NCBI GenBank assembly: GCA_944383915.1
Contig: CALWRJ010000007.1
Coordinates: 1 to 62,653, forward strand
DNA: 62,653 nucleotides
DNA from: an uncultured Clostridia bacterium
GTDB taxonomy: Bacteria > Bacillota > Clostridia > Christensenellales > UBA1242
Reading direction: 5' to 3'
A program made the position numbers and the translations under genes. The notes under the pieces were generated by a model. That model did not search any database. It had not been told where the DNA came from and was given only the letters and a program-made list of their open reading frames with translations. Below, piece by piece: positions 35,594 through 44,725 of this stretch; within the stretch, counting starts at the first letter, position 1; each line of letters opens with the position of its first letter.

Positions 35594-37339
35594 TTATTCA
35601 ACATCGCGCAAATCGGCTTGCGTAATTCTCTTTAAGGCAACGCGGTTTTCGGCATCGAGAGCAAACTTGCTCGGCTCTTGCGGTTTTTTGTCTGCATAGA
35701 AAACGACATTTGCAGGCAAGTTTTCAGCAGTCGCTAAATAAACAACTGTTTCAATACCTTGCTCAATTGACTTACCCTTTCTGCTTTTCATTGCATTATA
35801 TGCTCTTTTAATACCGCTAGCATTTTTCGTATTCAAGCCAGTATTTACAGTGCCTGGGTCAACGCAGTACGCGTGCAAACCTTCTTGATTTGCGTTTTCG
35901 TGGTCATATTCGAGAGCAAACATTAAATCTGCCAACTTTGTTTGTTCATAAATTTTAGACACAAATTTACCCGAACGGTCGCGAAGTTGCTTCCAATTTA
36001 TTTTTTCGTGGTGCGATGCGTAAGTTGTCGTAAATGTGATTACGCGCGCATCAAGCGAACGGTCTAATAGGGGTTGTAATTCGCGAGTTAAGAGAACAGC
36101 AGATAAATAATTTGTCGCCCACATATATTCGCGATTTTCATAAGTTAATTGATAACTTTCGAGATTTGCACCCGCATTGTGAATTAAGACATCGATACAT
36201 TCGCGGTTTAGAGATTCAATTTTTTCCTTTATCTCGTCAGCTAAGACTTTTACCTGACTCATAAGGCTTAAATCAGCCACAAGGTAGTGTATATTAGCGT
36301 CTGGATACTCGTCTAATATCTCGCGAATAGCATCACGGCAAAGACTCGGCTTGCGTCCAATACCGATAACAATATGTCCAAGGCCAGCAAGACTTTTTGC
36401 AGTCGCAAGCCCCATACCCGAAGTAGCCCCTGTTACCACAACAACTTTGTTTGGCATAGGCGAAGCCTTTTTTGTCGAACGCGGTGCGCGTGTAACTTGC
36501 TCTTTCATAGGTGTACGCGGACGGCTTATATTCATTTTCATAAGTGGCGCATTTGATACAATAGGCGCAATTTCTTTCTTGCGCTCCAAAATATCTACGC
36601 TTGAATGTTTTGCAGGTTGCACGCGCTCTGTTTTATTGATTTTCGCAGAAATAATACCTTTTGTGGCAAGTTGCAACTTTTTATAACTCTCGCCTTTTTG
36701 TAATTCATCATCTTCGCTTTCAGCGTCACTTATAACTTGCTCGCTAGTATTTTGCGAATATTCATCACTATTTTCAATATCGGCTTGTGTGTCAGCGAAA
36801 TCGTAATTTTCTTGCTCGATATTTTCGGCTTGTGAAATCTCGTTAATAGGCTCAATATTTTCATTTTGAATAGCCGAATTTTCCGCAACGGGCACTACAT
36901 TTTCAACAATTTCACTTGAAACGGTGCTAGTAATTTGATTTTCGCTAGGAAGCGCTGGAATTTCAGCAAACTCGTTTTCTGTTTTTTGCTTTGCTGGTCT
37001 CCCGCGTTTTTTAGGCTCTTTAACTTCAACAGCACGCGCCGAATTTATCGGCGTACCGTCTTTTCTCGGTCTACCGCGCGGACGAACAACCGTTGGTTCT
37101 GGACGCTCCGAATTAATAGGAGTGCCGTCCTTTCTTGGTCTGCCACGCGGGCGCTTTTCTGCATTCTCAATAATAGGGCGCGTACGCGGTCTACCACGCG
37201 GACGAACTTCCTTTGGCTCTTTTTCGATACGCGGACGCCCACGCGGGCGTTTTTCAGCACTTTCAGTACTTGCCGTTTTGCGTTTTGTGTACGGAGTGGC
37301 AACTTTTTGTCTTACGCGACTTTTTCTCATTTGTTCCAT
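35594..37339 (-). CDS. AT-hook/short-chain dehydrogenase fusion protein, 581 aa
   Basis: Three regions in one frame. Residues 30-117 hold four RPRGRPR AT-hook cores (31-37, 46-52, 63-69, 86-92) and a fifth KKRGRPAK (110-117), which in eukaryotic HMGA and some bacterial proteins bind the minor groove of AT-rich DNA. Residues about 120-295 are acidic, Asn/Glu-rich, and likely disordered. Residues 297-560 form a complete SDR Rossmann domain: TGATSGMG (303-310), VADLS, HNAG (387-390), YEQTK (464-468, catalytic Tyr and Lys), CVDPGTVNTG. The usual catalytic Ser lies in a TTT stretch (437-439), and the domain resembles the retinol dehydrogenase/protochlorophyllide reductase branch. AGGGGGT precedes the ATG. 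Substrate and role unknown. Confidence 0.88.
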   Translation of the reverse strand: MEQMRKSRVRQKVATPYTKRKTASTESAEKRPRGRPRIEKEPKEVRPRGRPRTRPIIENAEKRPRGRPRKDGTPINSERPEPTVVRPRGRPRKDGTPINSARAVEVKEPKKRGRPAKQKTENEFAEIPALPSENQITSTVSSEIVENVVPVAENSAIQNENIEPINEISQAENIEQENYDFADTQADIENSDEYSQNTSEQVISDAESEDDELQKGESYKKLQLATKGIISAKINKTERVQPAKHSSVDILERKKEIAPIVSNAPLMKMNISRPRTPMKEQVTRAPRSTKKASPMPNKVVVVTGATSGMGLATAKSLAGLGHIVIGIGRKPSLCRDAIREILDEYPDANIHYLVADLSLMSQVKVLADEIKEKIESLNRECIDVLIHNAGANLESYQLTYENREYMWATNYLSAVLLTRELQPLLDRSLDARVITFTTTYASHHEKINWKQLRDRSGKFVSKIYEQTKLADLMFALEYDHENANQEGLHAYCVDPGTVNTGLNTKNASGIKRAYNAMKSRKGKSIEQGIETVVYLATAENLPANVVFYADKKPQEPSKFALDAENRVALKRITQADLRDVE

Positions 37340-37501
37340 AATTTACCCCCTTTTGCTCTTGCAAAAGATTTTTCTAAATATATTTTAGCAAATTAAAAAG
37401 TATTTGTCTAATTTTTTTGATATTTTTCACGATTTTTTTACATTTTTCATAAATTTTATAAAATTTAAAACAAAATCACTTAAAATTGCAATAAAATAAC
37501 T

Positions 37502-37533
37502 AAAAACTCACTAGTTTTGCCTAATGAGTTTTT
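37502..37533 (-). terminator. Terminator of the 37554 gene
   Basis: AAAAACTCA / TGAGTTTTT stem with a 14-base loop, T-run on minus strand, 20 bases after the stop. Confidence 0.75.
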
Positions 37534-37553
37534 AATTTTAGAGATAATTTATT

Positions 37554-40550
37554 TTATCCACCATATTTTAATTCGATATATTCAATAATAATTTGCGTTA
37601 AAGTGTATTCGTCTGGTATTTGCTCAATTCCGGGAATCTCGTCCGCGTCAAGTATACCTGCATTAATTAAAACTTGGATAGTAATATTTGACTCAATTTG
37701 TATTCCGTTTGGTTCGCTCAAATCACCGATTGTAAGCGTATCGTAGTTTGTAATAAGGTTAAATATTGCTGGTTTATTTGTACTTCCTATTATTGCAGAC
37801 AAATTTATATCATCGAGCGCATTACTCAAAGTCGTGCTTGCGTTATCGCCAAATAAATCACTTAACGAAATATCTACAACCGCACTAATTACAGGGTCCG
37901 TGCTTGTACTTATTTCAAACAAATCACCAAGCGTCCTATTATCCGCACAAAGCGCATTTTCTAGCGCCTGCCCAGCGCTTATTTCACCTTCTCCTAAAAG
38001 GTCGCGCATATATACGCCATTAATCATAGAAATTAAGCCAGAACTTTCCTCATTACTTAAAAATTCACCTAATGTCGTCCAGCCGTCACTTTCATTTCCT
38101 ATAATTGCATTGATAATTGCATCGCCTGGATTGGCACCTTCGGCAAATAAATCGCTCAGTTTTACATTTGAAACAAGCCCAACAAGTCCGTCACTACTTG
38201 CTATTTCAAACAAATCACCAAGCGTCCTATCGTCAGCACAAAGCGCGTTTTCAAGCGCTTGTCCCGCCGTTATCGTGCCTCTCCCTAAAAGGTCGCGCAT
38301 ATATACGCCGTTAATCATAGACATAATACCGCTATTTTCTTGATTATTTAAGAAATCGCCAAGAGTTGTCCAGCCGTCACTAGCATTTCCAATAATCGCA
38401 TTTATAATCGCATCGCCTGGGTTATCTCCAAAAAGCGCGCTCATTTCAACATTTTGTACATAACTCATAATGCCCGTATTTTCGTTAATTCCCAGCAAGT
38501 CGCCCAAAGTCTGTCCGTCACCGCTCAAAGCGTTTTCAATCACGCTTGATAAATCGTCCGAGCCGAAAAGTTCGCCAACGGTAATATTAAGAATTGAATT
38601 TACCATTTCATTATCACTTGCGGTAGAATTGAGCATTTCGCTTAAAGTCATATTGCTATTTTCAAGCGCGCTCATAATTGCGCCACTCGGGTCATCGCCT
38701 AATAAATCTGAAATCGCTACATCGCCGATTATTCCTAAAATTCCGTCATTTGAACCAATCAGCTCACCCAAAGTGCCAAAATTTTCTAAAAGTGTATCGA
38801 TTAAATCAGGGTCATCAGCAATTTCACGCAAGTTCATATCAGCAAGTCTAGCGAGCGCCGAAGGGTTGTTTTCGCTTCCAATAAGATTGAGAATAGTCGC
38901 ATTCGCGAGTTCGCTTTCAAAAGTGCTTGCAGTTGCATTACTTAAAGCCAACACATACGCTCCAACACTTTCAGTTAAATTCGGTGTCGTGCTGTTTAAT
39001 ATTTCACCGAGTGTAGAGCCGTCATTTGCTTGCAAAATTTCAAGTAGCGTCATTTCACTATATGCACTTAAATTTCCACTTGCAATTTGTTCACTTGATA
39101 AAATTTCATTTAAGGTAAGTCCGCTAATCACTACCCTTAAATCGCTTAAATAAGTGTCTAGCGGAATGTTTCGAAGCGCGCCACTTTCAAAAGTCGTACC
39201 TTCTCTAAATAGCGAACCTAGGGTAACAAAATCGCCAATGTAGACATTTTGGAGCGTGTCATTTATCGCAGTAGTTGGATCATTTAACATTTCGGTTACC
39301 GAAATTGACGCCAAAAAGTCGAGATTACTCATTTCCCCAAAATCAATTATTTTGCCAAGTGTAAAATTAGGGTAAACGGCATTCATTTTAGCAGTCAAAT
39401 TTTCCACCATATTCTCTCCGCTCAAATCTTGATAAGTCACATTTTGCAAAGCGTAGAGCAAGTGGTCAGCAGCAGGGCTAGTTTCGTCTGGCATAGTTGC
39501 TGGGATTTCAATAATTTGATTAAACGGCACCGTTTCTATATAATCAATCATATCAATTAATTTTGTCGCGTTAAATTCGTCCGTTTGCGTAAATTCTAAA
39601 TGAGTTAAATCTAACATCGCATTCAAAAACGCACCGTCAACACTATTTAGCAAGTCGTCAGTCGTAATTTGCGTAATCAATAAATTTCGCAAGCCCGCAT
39701 AAACATCTTGATTGTCGCCTTCTGGATAAGGCATAATTTCAAGTCCAACCGCGTTTACAATTTCTTGAACAGTTAAATTTTCAGAGCCGAAACGCTCGGG
39801 TAACTGTTCTAAAACTTGCGAAATTGTAAGTTCGCTCAAACTCTTTAAATCAGGGTTTTCGGCAGTGCCAACATTGTAATATTTATCAGTTAAGGCTGGG
39901 TAATCTAAATCGTTTAAAATATCAACCTGTGCAGTATTTAATATTTGCTGAACGGTTGTATTGTCATAAAAAACAGGTAGCACCGCCTCGACAAACTCAT
40001 TTAGATTATTTACAATATCTTGTATTCGATACTCCCGAACGGGCTTTGTTTCGTTCATAAAAGTAATGTTTGCCGTATAAATAGCGGTAAGCCCAATTTC
40101 CGTACCTGGAATAGTTGTCGGCAACTCAACACCAAAGTCCTCCTCAATCGTTTGTAGCGTTGCTTCGGTTATACTGTCTTTGTATTCAAGCCCGAGCGCA
40201 AGCAAATCTTTGAGCGCCTTATCTCTAATTTCGCCTTCGATTGGCAACTGTACACCTAGCAGACTTTCAATTTGATTTAGGGTAACATTATAGTAACAGT
40301 ATAAAAATGTACCTACCAAAGACACAATCAAAAAGAATAGGCAAAATAGAAAGCCCATAAAAAATGAGAAAACACCACCGCGTTTTTTTATCACGGTCTT
40401 TGTAACAATTTGCGTACCATCACTGTTTGTGTGTGTTGTTTCAGTAACGCCTTTCTTTTTCTTTGTTTTTGGCGTTTCCACCACTTCGGGCGAAACTGTA
40501 TTTTCTATTTTTTCAGAAATTATTTCGACATCGTCTTTTTTCTTTTTCAT
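37554..40550 (-). CDS. Large membrane-anchored helical-repeat protein, 998 aa
   Basis: A basic cytoplasmic N-terminus (1-57) leads into one membrane segment (59-87) and an approximately 910-residue extracytoplasmic region. That region consists of many short helical repeats built around xTLGDLLxI, LSDLFGxxP and AIxNAI-type motifs (TLGEILNST, TIGDLSEPN, TLSEMLNST, SDLLGDDPSGAIMSAL), about 20-45 residues apart. Two units of 97 residues near the C-terminus are nearly identical (NPGDAIINAII, GWTTLGDFL, MINGVYMRDLLG, AGQALENALCADDRTLGDLF), reflecting a 291-bp tandem duplication. No family recognised; Cys is rare. AGGTGG precedes the ATG. It may form an extended solenoid on the cell surface; function unknown. 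Confidence 0.75.
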   Translation of the reverse strand: MKKKKDDVEIISEKIENTVSPEVVETPKTKKKKGVTETTHTNSDGTQIVTKTVIKKRGGVFSFFMGFLFCLFFLIVSLVGTFLYCYYNVTLNQIESLLGVQLPIEGEIRDKALKDLLALGLEYKDSITEATLQTIEEDFGVELPTTIPGTEIGLTAIYTANITFMNETKPVREYRIQDIVNNLNEFVEAVLPVFYDNTTVQQILNTAQVDILNDLDYPALTDKYYNVGTAENPDLKSLSELTISQVLEQLPERFGSENLTVQEIVNAVGLEIMPYPEGDNQDVYAGLRNLLITQITTDDLLNSVDGAFLNAMLDLTHLEFTQTDEFNATKLIDMIDYIETVPFNQIIEIPATMPDETSPAADHLLYALQNVTYQDLSGENMVENLTAKMNAVYPNFTLGKIIDFGEMSNLDFLASISVTEMLNDPTTAINDTLQNVYIGDFVTLGSLFREGTTFESGALRNIPLDTYLSDLRVVISGLTLNEILSSEQIASGNLSAYSEMTLLEILQANDGSTLGEILNSTTPNLTESVGAYVLALSNATASTFESELANATILNLIGSENNPSALARLADMNLREIADDPDLIDTLLENFGTLGELIGSNDGILGIIGDVAISDLLGDDPSGAIMSALENSNMTLSEMLNSTASDNEMVNSILNITVGELFGSDDLSSVIENALSGDGQTLGDLLGINENTGIMSYVQNVEMSALFGDNPGDAIINAIIGNASDGWTTLGDFLNNQENSGIMSMINGVYMRDLLGRGTITAGQALENALCADDRTLGDLFEIASSDGLVGLVSNVKLSDLFAEGANPGDAIINAIIGNESDGWTTLGEFLSNEESSGLISMINGVYMRDLLGEGEISAGQALENALCADNRTLGDLFEISTSTDPVISAVVDISLSDLFGDNASTTLSNALDDINLSAIIGSTNKPAIFNLITNYDTLTIGDLSEPNGIQIESNITIQVLINAGILDADEIPGIEQIPDEYTLTQIIIEYIELKYGG
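37916..38400. repeat. 291-bp tandem duplication inside the 998-aa protein gene
   Basis: Matching stretches lie exactly 291 bases (97 codons) apart, for example CCAGCCGTCACT at 38079 and the matching CCAGCCGTCAC at 38370, and AAATCACCAAGCGTCCTAT near 37921 and 38212. Differences are few, so the duplication looks recent. Confidence 0.85.
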
Positions 40551-40845
40551 ATAACCACCTACGCGTAATTCTTATTTTTAATACAACGCATAACAACTAT
40601 ATAATATTATAACAAATATTCTAAAAAAATAGCAAATAATTATGTAAATTATTTAAAAATTCCTTAAATTTAGAAATTTTATTCTTTATTTTAAAAATAA
40701 TTCAAAATATTAACAAAAAATTGCATTAAAAATAAAGGGAATATTACAACAATGCTAGCCAAAATAAACTTAATTTTACAAAAATTTTTTAATTTAAAAA
40801 GTTATTTATATATAAAAAATTGATTAAAATTCTTTACATAAAAAC
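40551..40845. other. AT-rich spacer upstream of the 998-aa protein gene
   Basis: Holds the leftward promoter region of the 37554-40550 gene. It is nearly pure A/T with long A runs; no ORF, repeat or structured RNA is seen. Confidence 0.45.
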
Positions 40846-40869
40846 AAAAAAAGCCTGTTTAGGCTTTTT
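40846..40869 (-). terminator. Terminator overlapping the stop of the 40859 gene
   Basis: AAAAAGCCT-gttt-AGGCTTTTT; the stem overlaps the last codons of the small lysine-rich gene. Confidence 0.8.
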
Positions 40870-41116
40870 CATTCTTTGCGCTAGGTTTTTTAGGTGTTTT
40901 TTCTTTGTTAGTTGTTGCACTTTTTGTGCGATTCTTTTTAGGTGTCGTGGCTTTGTTATCGCTCTCGCCACTAGTATTTTTGCTACTTACATTTTCCTTA
41001 TTATTTTGTGCAACTAAATTGTTGCCTTCAATGTTTTCGCTACTTGTATTTTCCGCCTTTTTAAGTTCGTCAACTTGACTTGCTTCATTTTTTATTATTT
41101 GTTTCTTGTTCGTCAT
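40859..41116 (-). CDS. Small lysine-rich, disordered protein, 85 aa
   Basis: Composition is dominated by Lys, Asn, Ser, Thr and Glu with no hydrophobic core. The C-terminal third (TPKKNRTKSATTNKEKTPKK ...) has PKK/TPKK elements like those of bacterial histone H1-like nucleoid proteins. I start at the ATG at 41116; a TTG 15 bases upstream is in frame. No clear Shine-Dalgarno is visible for either, which lowers confidence in the start. It lies about 100 bases downstream of valS on the same strand and may be cotranscribed with it. DNA binding is only an inference from composition. Confidence 0.5.
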   Translation of the reverse strand: MTNKKQIIKNEASQVDELKKAENTSSENIEGNNLVAQNNKENVSSKNTSGESDNKATTPKKNRTKSATTNKEKTPKKPSAKNEKA

Positions 41117-41219
41117 TTGCGGGTATTGCAAGTTTGCGTTGTAATATTGAAATTTGCGATTAAGTCTAACGGCTCCATTTTAGATAAAAGATTACAAATA
41201 CAAACTTTTAAAAGCGGTT

Positions 41220-43619
41220 TTATTTTTCTATATCGACAGAAAAGTTGTTTGACTTGATAAACTCGACATCTTTAATATTACATACTGCTTTAATATCGTC
41301 TAGGCAAGACTTTATAAAGTCTAAGTTTCTATCGTCATCTTTAACGACAATTTTTGCGATTTCGTCTTTCATACTCATATTATTTTGCGATTTAAATTTT
41401 CTAACTTCCCCAACAATATCGCAAACTCTATATCCGCCAAAAACAACTGATGGCGCGTCACCCAAATCGAGATATTTACTCAAATGAATTGAGTCGCAAC
41501 CTTCAATTTTTGCATAATAATCTTGGTAAATTTCCTCGGTAATATGTGGCATATAGATTGAAAACATTTTTAGCATACCAAGCAACACCATACTTGACGC
41601 ATACTGCGCTGACTCTTTCGCTTTTTCGCCGTAAATCTCGGGTTTATAAAGCCTATTTTTCGCAATTTCAATGTAGTTATCGCAGAAATTCCAGAAAAGT
41701 TTTTCGAGTTCGTTTAGAGCAAGCCCCATTTCAAACTTTTCCAAATACTTTTTAAAATTCTTAAAAGTAATGCGGTATGTATCAATTATCCACTGGTCCA
41801 TAGGCAAAAGTTCGCACTTTTTAGGAGTGTACCCTTCCAAAAAGGACAATACAAAACGGCTTGCGTTCCACAATTTTTGCATAAGTTTAGAGCCGTTGTT
41901 AAACTCTTCCTCTTGGATAAACACATCTTTTCCAAGTGTTGCGTTACTTGCCCAATAACGAGTAACATCGGCAGAATATTTTTCAAACGCAACAAGTGGT
42001 GTAAGTTCTCCCTTCGAAGTTTTTGATTTAGAAAGTTTATCACCTGTCGCACTTAACCCCCAACCGCTTACCATAACATTATTCCACGGCAATTTTTTGT
42101 AGTGAAGCAACGATTTTGCAATGGTGTAAAAATCCCAAACTCGGATGTTGTCGTGCGCATTTGGACGCAAATCCATTGGCAAGTGTGCATCGTCTAGCCC
42201 TTTGTGAGTAAGGGTGTCTGCGCAGATTTGCGGAGTAAGTGAACTTGTCGCCCAAGTGTCCATAACATCAGTTTCAGGAATAAAAGACTTGCCGTAGCAG
42301 TGCGGACATTCGTGTTTTGGTTGTGTTACAGTTGGGTCAACAGGCAAGTCGTCAATATCGGCTAAAATTGTCGCGCCACAGTCCTTACAATACCACACAG
42401 GGAAAGGAATACCAAAAAATCTTTGACGACTTATACACCAATCCCATTTTAGCCCTTCTACCCAATTTAAAAAGCGCTTTTTTGTGTATTCGGGATACCA
42501 ATTAACCTCTTCGCCCGCTTTGTAAATCTCGTCTTTGTGCTCTAATAGTTTTATAAACCATTGAGGCTTTACCATAATTTCAATAGGAGTCGAGCATCTT
42601 TCGTGAGGCGAAACCGCGTGCGTAATAGGTTTTGTGTCGTAAAGCACGCCGATTTCTTTTAACTTTTCAATTATGTTTGCGCGCGCTTCCGTCACTTTTT
42701 GCCCTGCAAACTCGCCCGCAATTTCTGTCATACGCCCATTATGCCCAATACCTTCTAGCACTGGCAAATTAAATTCTTTTTGCCATTTTGCGTCCGCTTC
42801 GTCACCAAAAGTACAGCACATAACCGCCCCTGTTCCTTTTTCGCGGTCAACATCGGGGTTGGCTAAAATCGGCACTTCGACATTATATATAGGAGTTATT
42901 GCCTTTTTACCCACTAAATGCGCGCGTTTTTCGTCATCAGGGTGAACAAAAACACACACGCACGCACAAAGAAGTTCGGGGCGCGTTGTCGCGATTTGCA
43001 ACTTTTCGTCACTATCTAAAATGCCAAAATTTAAATAATTCATAGTGCTGTCCATTTCGACAGTTTCAATTTCACTTTGAGCAATCGCGGTGCGACATTC
43101 AGGACACCATAAAGTCGCAGAATTTCTGCGCTCGATTTCGCCAGCGTTATATAATTCTATAAAACTGCGTTGACTTATTGCCTGCGTACGCGGTGAAATA
43201 GACGAATACGCACTATCAAAGTCCGAACTATGCCCAGCACGAGTAAAAACATCGCGGTAAACATCTTTCATTTTTTCCGTAGTTTCAAGGCAAAGTTTAA
43301 TAAAATCAGAGCGATTCGTTTCGTTTAGGCGCACTTTTTGTTCTTTAATAACATAGCGCTCGGTTGGTAGTCCGTTGTCATCATATCCAAAAGGATAAAA
43401 AACAGATTTGCCTAACATCCTTTGGTGGCGCGCTATTACATCAGTTTGTGTATAACTAAAAACGTGCCCCAAATGAATTACCCCACTAATCGTTGGTGGT
43501 GGCGTGTCGATAGTAAACTTGCTTTCTGCGTTTTCGTCAAATTTGTAAGTATTGTGTTCGTGCCAATAATCTTGCCAATGCTTTTCGCGTGTCTTAAAAT
43601 CATATCTTTTTTCTAACAT
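41220..43619 (-). CDS. valS: Valyl-tRNA synthetase (short, archaeal/rickettsial-like type)
   Basis: Charges tRNA-Val. The class I HLGH sits at 49-52 within PPPTISGVIHLGHVFSYTQTD, followed by FGYDDNGLPTER, a GLPTER variant characteristic of the short ValRS type seen in archaea and Rickettsia rather than the usual bacterial GxDHAGIATQ form. The CP1 editing domain contains CPECRTAIAQSEIE and a zinc-like CKDCGA ... CPHCYGK pair. The signature KLSKSK occurs near residue 527 (GDKLSKSKTS). 799 residues; the long C-terminal coiled coil of common bacterial ValRS is missing. AAAGGACAG precedes the ATG. Confidence 0.93.
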   Translation of the reverse strand: MLEKRYDFKTREKHWQDYWHEHNTYKFDENAESKFTIDTPPPTISGVIHLGHVFSYTQTDVIARHQRMLGKSVFYPFGYDDNGLPTERYVIKEQKVRLNETNRSDFIKLCLETTEKMKDVYRDVFTRAGHSSDFDSAYSSISPRTQAISQRSFIELYNAGEIERRNSATLWCPECRTAIAQSEIETVEMDSTMNYLNFGILDSDEKLQIATTRPELLCACVCVFVHPDDEKRAHLVGKKAITPIYNVEVPILANPDVDREKGTGAVMCCTFGDEADAKWQKEFNLPVLEGIGHNGRMTEIAGEFAGQKVTEARANIIEKLKEIGVLYDTKPITHAVSPHERCSTPIEIMVKPQWFIKLLEHKDEIYKAGEEVNWYPEYTKKRFLNWVEGLKWDWCISRQRFFGIPFPVWYCKDCGATILADIDDLPVDPTVTQPKHECPHCYGKSFIPETDVMDTWATSSLTPQICADTLTHKGLDDAHLPMDLRPNAHDNIRVWDFYTIAKSLLHYKKLPWNNVMVSGWGLSATGDKLSKSKTSKGELTPLVAFEKYSADVTRYWASNATLGKDVFIQEEEFNNGSKLMQKLWNASRFVLSFLEGYTPKKCELLPMDQWIIDTYRITFKNFKKYLEKFEMGLALNELEKLFWNFCDNYIEIAKNRLYKPEIYGEKAKESAQYASSMVLLGMLKMFSIYMPHITEEIYQDYYAKIEGCDSIHLSKYLDLGDAPSVVFGGYRVCDIVGEVRKFKSQNNMSMKDEIAKIVVKDDDRNLDFIKSCLDDIKAVCNIKDVEFIKSNNFSVDIEK

Positions 43620-43773
43620 TTTTCTGTCCTTTAAAATAGTACTTTCTTTTGTTTTTAAATTTTTTTAAAAAATAATAAATATAATTAATTAAAAATAATT
43701 TTTTTGATTTTTTGATTAAAAAACCGAAAAACAATCAAAAATTATAAAATCCTAAAAATTAATTTAATATTAT

Positions 43774-44187
43774 TTAATCAATTCTTTGCGTATCTTTTTT
43801 AGGGTCAATTTCGTGCTTCCAAAGTGAGTGTAAATTGCAGTATGAGTACACACAAAGCGGAGTTATTCCACTTTCAAGTTTAAAGTTTGCCTCAGGCTCT
43901 TGTCCTGGTTGTAAATAACGAATTTGCCCACCCGTACTCGTTTCCAAATAAATCCATTGAATGTAGTGCTCTGGAGTCATAGGGTGTGGCACAACGCCTA
44001 CACTCACCCCAACATTTTTCCCTAATAATGCCACCACTGGCACATGTTTTTCACCTGAACCGTCTGTATTATTTGGAATCAACTCAAGCATAGGTTGACC
44101 ACAACAAACCACCGGTACACCGCTGTCCATTACCTTCATAACAATGTTGCCACAATATGGACAACGATAAAATTTAATATTAGTCAT
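43774..44187 (-). CDS. dfx: Desulfoferrodoxin (superoxide reductase)
   Basis: Reduces superoxide to peroxide without releasing oxygen, a defence typical of anaerobes. The N-terminal desulforedoxin-like iron site has Cys9, Cys12, Cys28 and Cys29 (CPYCGN ... VCCGQP). The catalytic non-haem iron centre has His ligands in GEKHVPVV (His48), VPHPMTPEHYIQWIYLET, and the Cys/His pair CNLHSLW. 137 residues, full length with both iron centres (class I). Start supported by AGAGGTG upstream. Monocistronic. Confidence 0.95.
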   Translation of the reverse strand: MTNIKFYRCPYCGNIVMKVMDSGVPVVCCGQPMLELIPNNTDGSGEKHVPVVALLGKNVGVSVGVVPHPMTPEHYIQWIYLETSTGGQIRYLQPGQEPEANFKLESGITPLCVYSYCNLHSLWKHEIDPKKDTQRID

Positions 44188-44410
44188 ATTTTACACCTCT
44201 TTTATTTTTAGATAATTAATTTTATCACTTTTAAGCGTCTTTGTCTAGTGTAAATCATAAAACTTTTATCTAATGCTCTTATTCATTGAAATTTTTGCAC
44301 TTAAAAATGATTTAATATAAAATTAATTTAAAATTTTACTTAAATTTTTTACTTCATTAAAAACACTATCCACCCCCGAATATTCGCTTTTAAGCAAGAA
44401 AAAGTCAAAT

Positions 44411-44438
44411 AAAAAACACATTAGGGAAAAACCTAATG
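44411..44438 (-). terminator. Terminator-like hairpin downstream of the 1526-aa gene
   Basis: CATTAGGG (44419-44426) / CCTAATG (44432-44438) with T-run TGTTTTTT on the minus strand. It lies 290 bases past the 44726 gene, beyond the repeat block. Confidence 0.65.
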
Positions 44439-44454
44439 CGCTTTTTACTTGCTT

Positions 44455-44725
44455 CGCAAGAAAAAATTCTTTTTACATTTTTAATTTATTGCAAAAATTT
44501 TTGCTGGTAGCAAAATCTTTTTGCAATTCCGCTACGCGCGGTACGGCGGGCCAGTCCCCGCGGACTCATTACGCCTTCGGCGAGTTCAATACTCTTTTAT
44601 TATACCCAGCCTTAACTGCTAATTGCTAGTTGCTAATTCGCGTGCAGCGCGTAAAATTCCTAATTACTAATTCCTAATTTCTAATTTGGAAGGTTTCCTT
44701 CCTTAACTGCTCATTGCTAATTTGA
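44455..44725. repeat. Heptamer composite repeat, copy G, with GC-rich module
   Basis: Abuts the stop of the 1526-aa gene. It has core TATACCCAGCCTTAACTGC at 44600, GCTAATT units, the linker GCGCGTAAAATTCCTAATT, and a GC-rich module (44526-44590, inverted relative to copy B) with matching GAGTATTGAACTCGCCG. Confidence 0.8.

Noticed and set aside
38079-38400. CRISPR-like periodicity at 291-base spacing
   Set aside because: It is an in-frame tandem duplication inside a coding gene.
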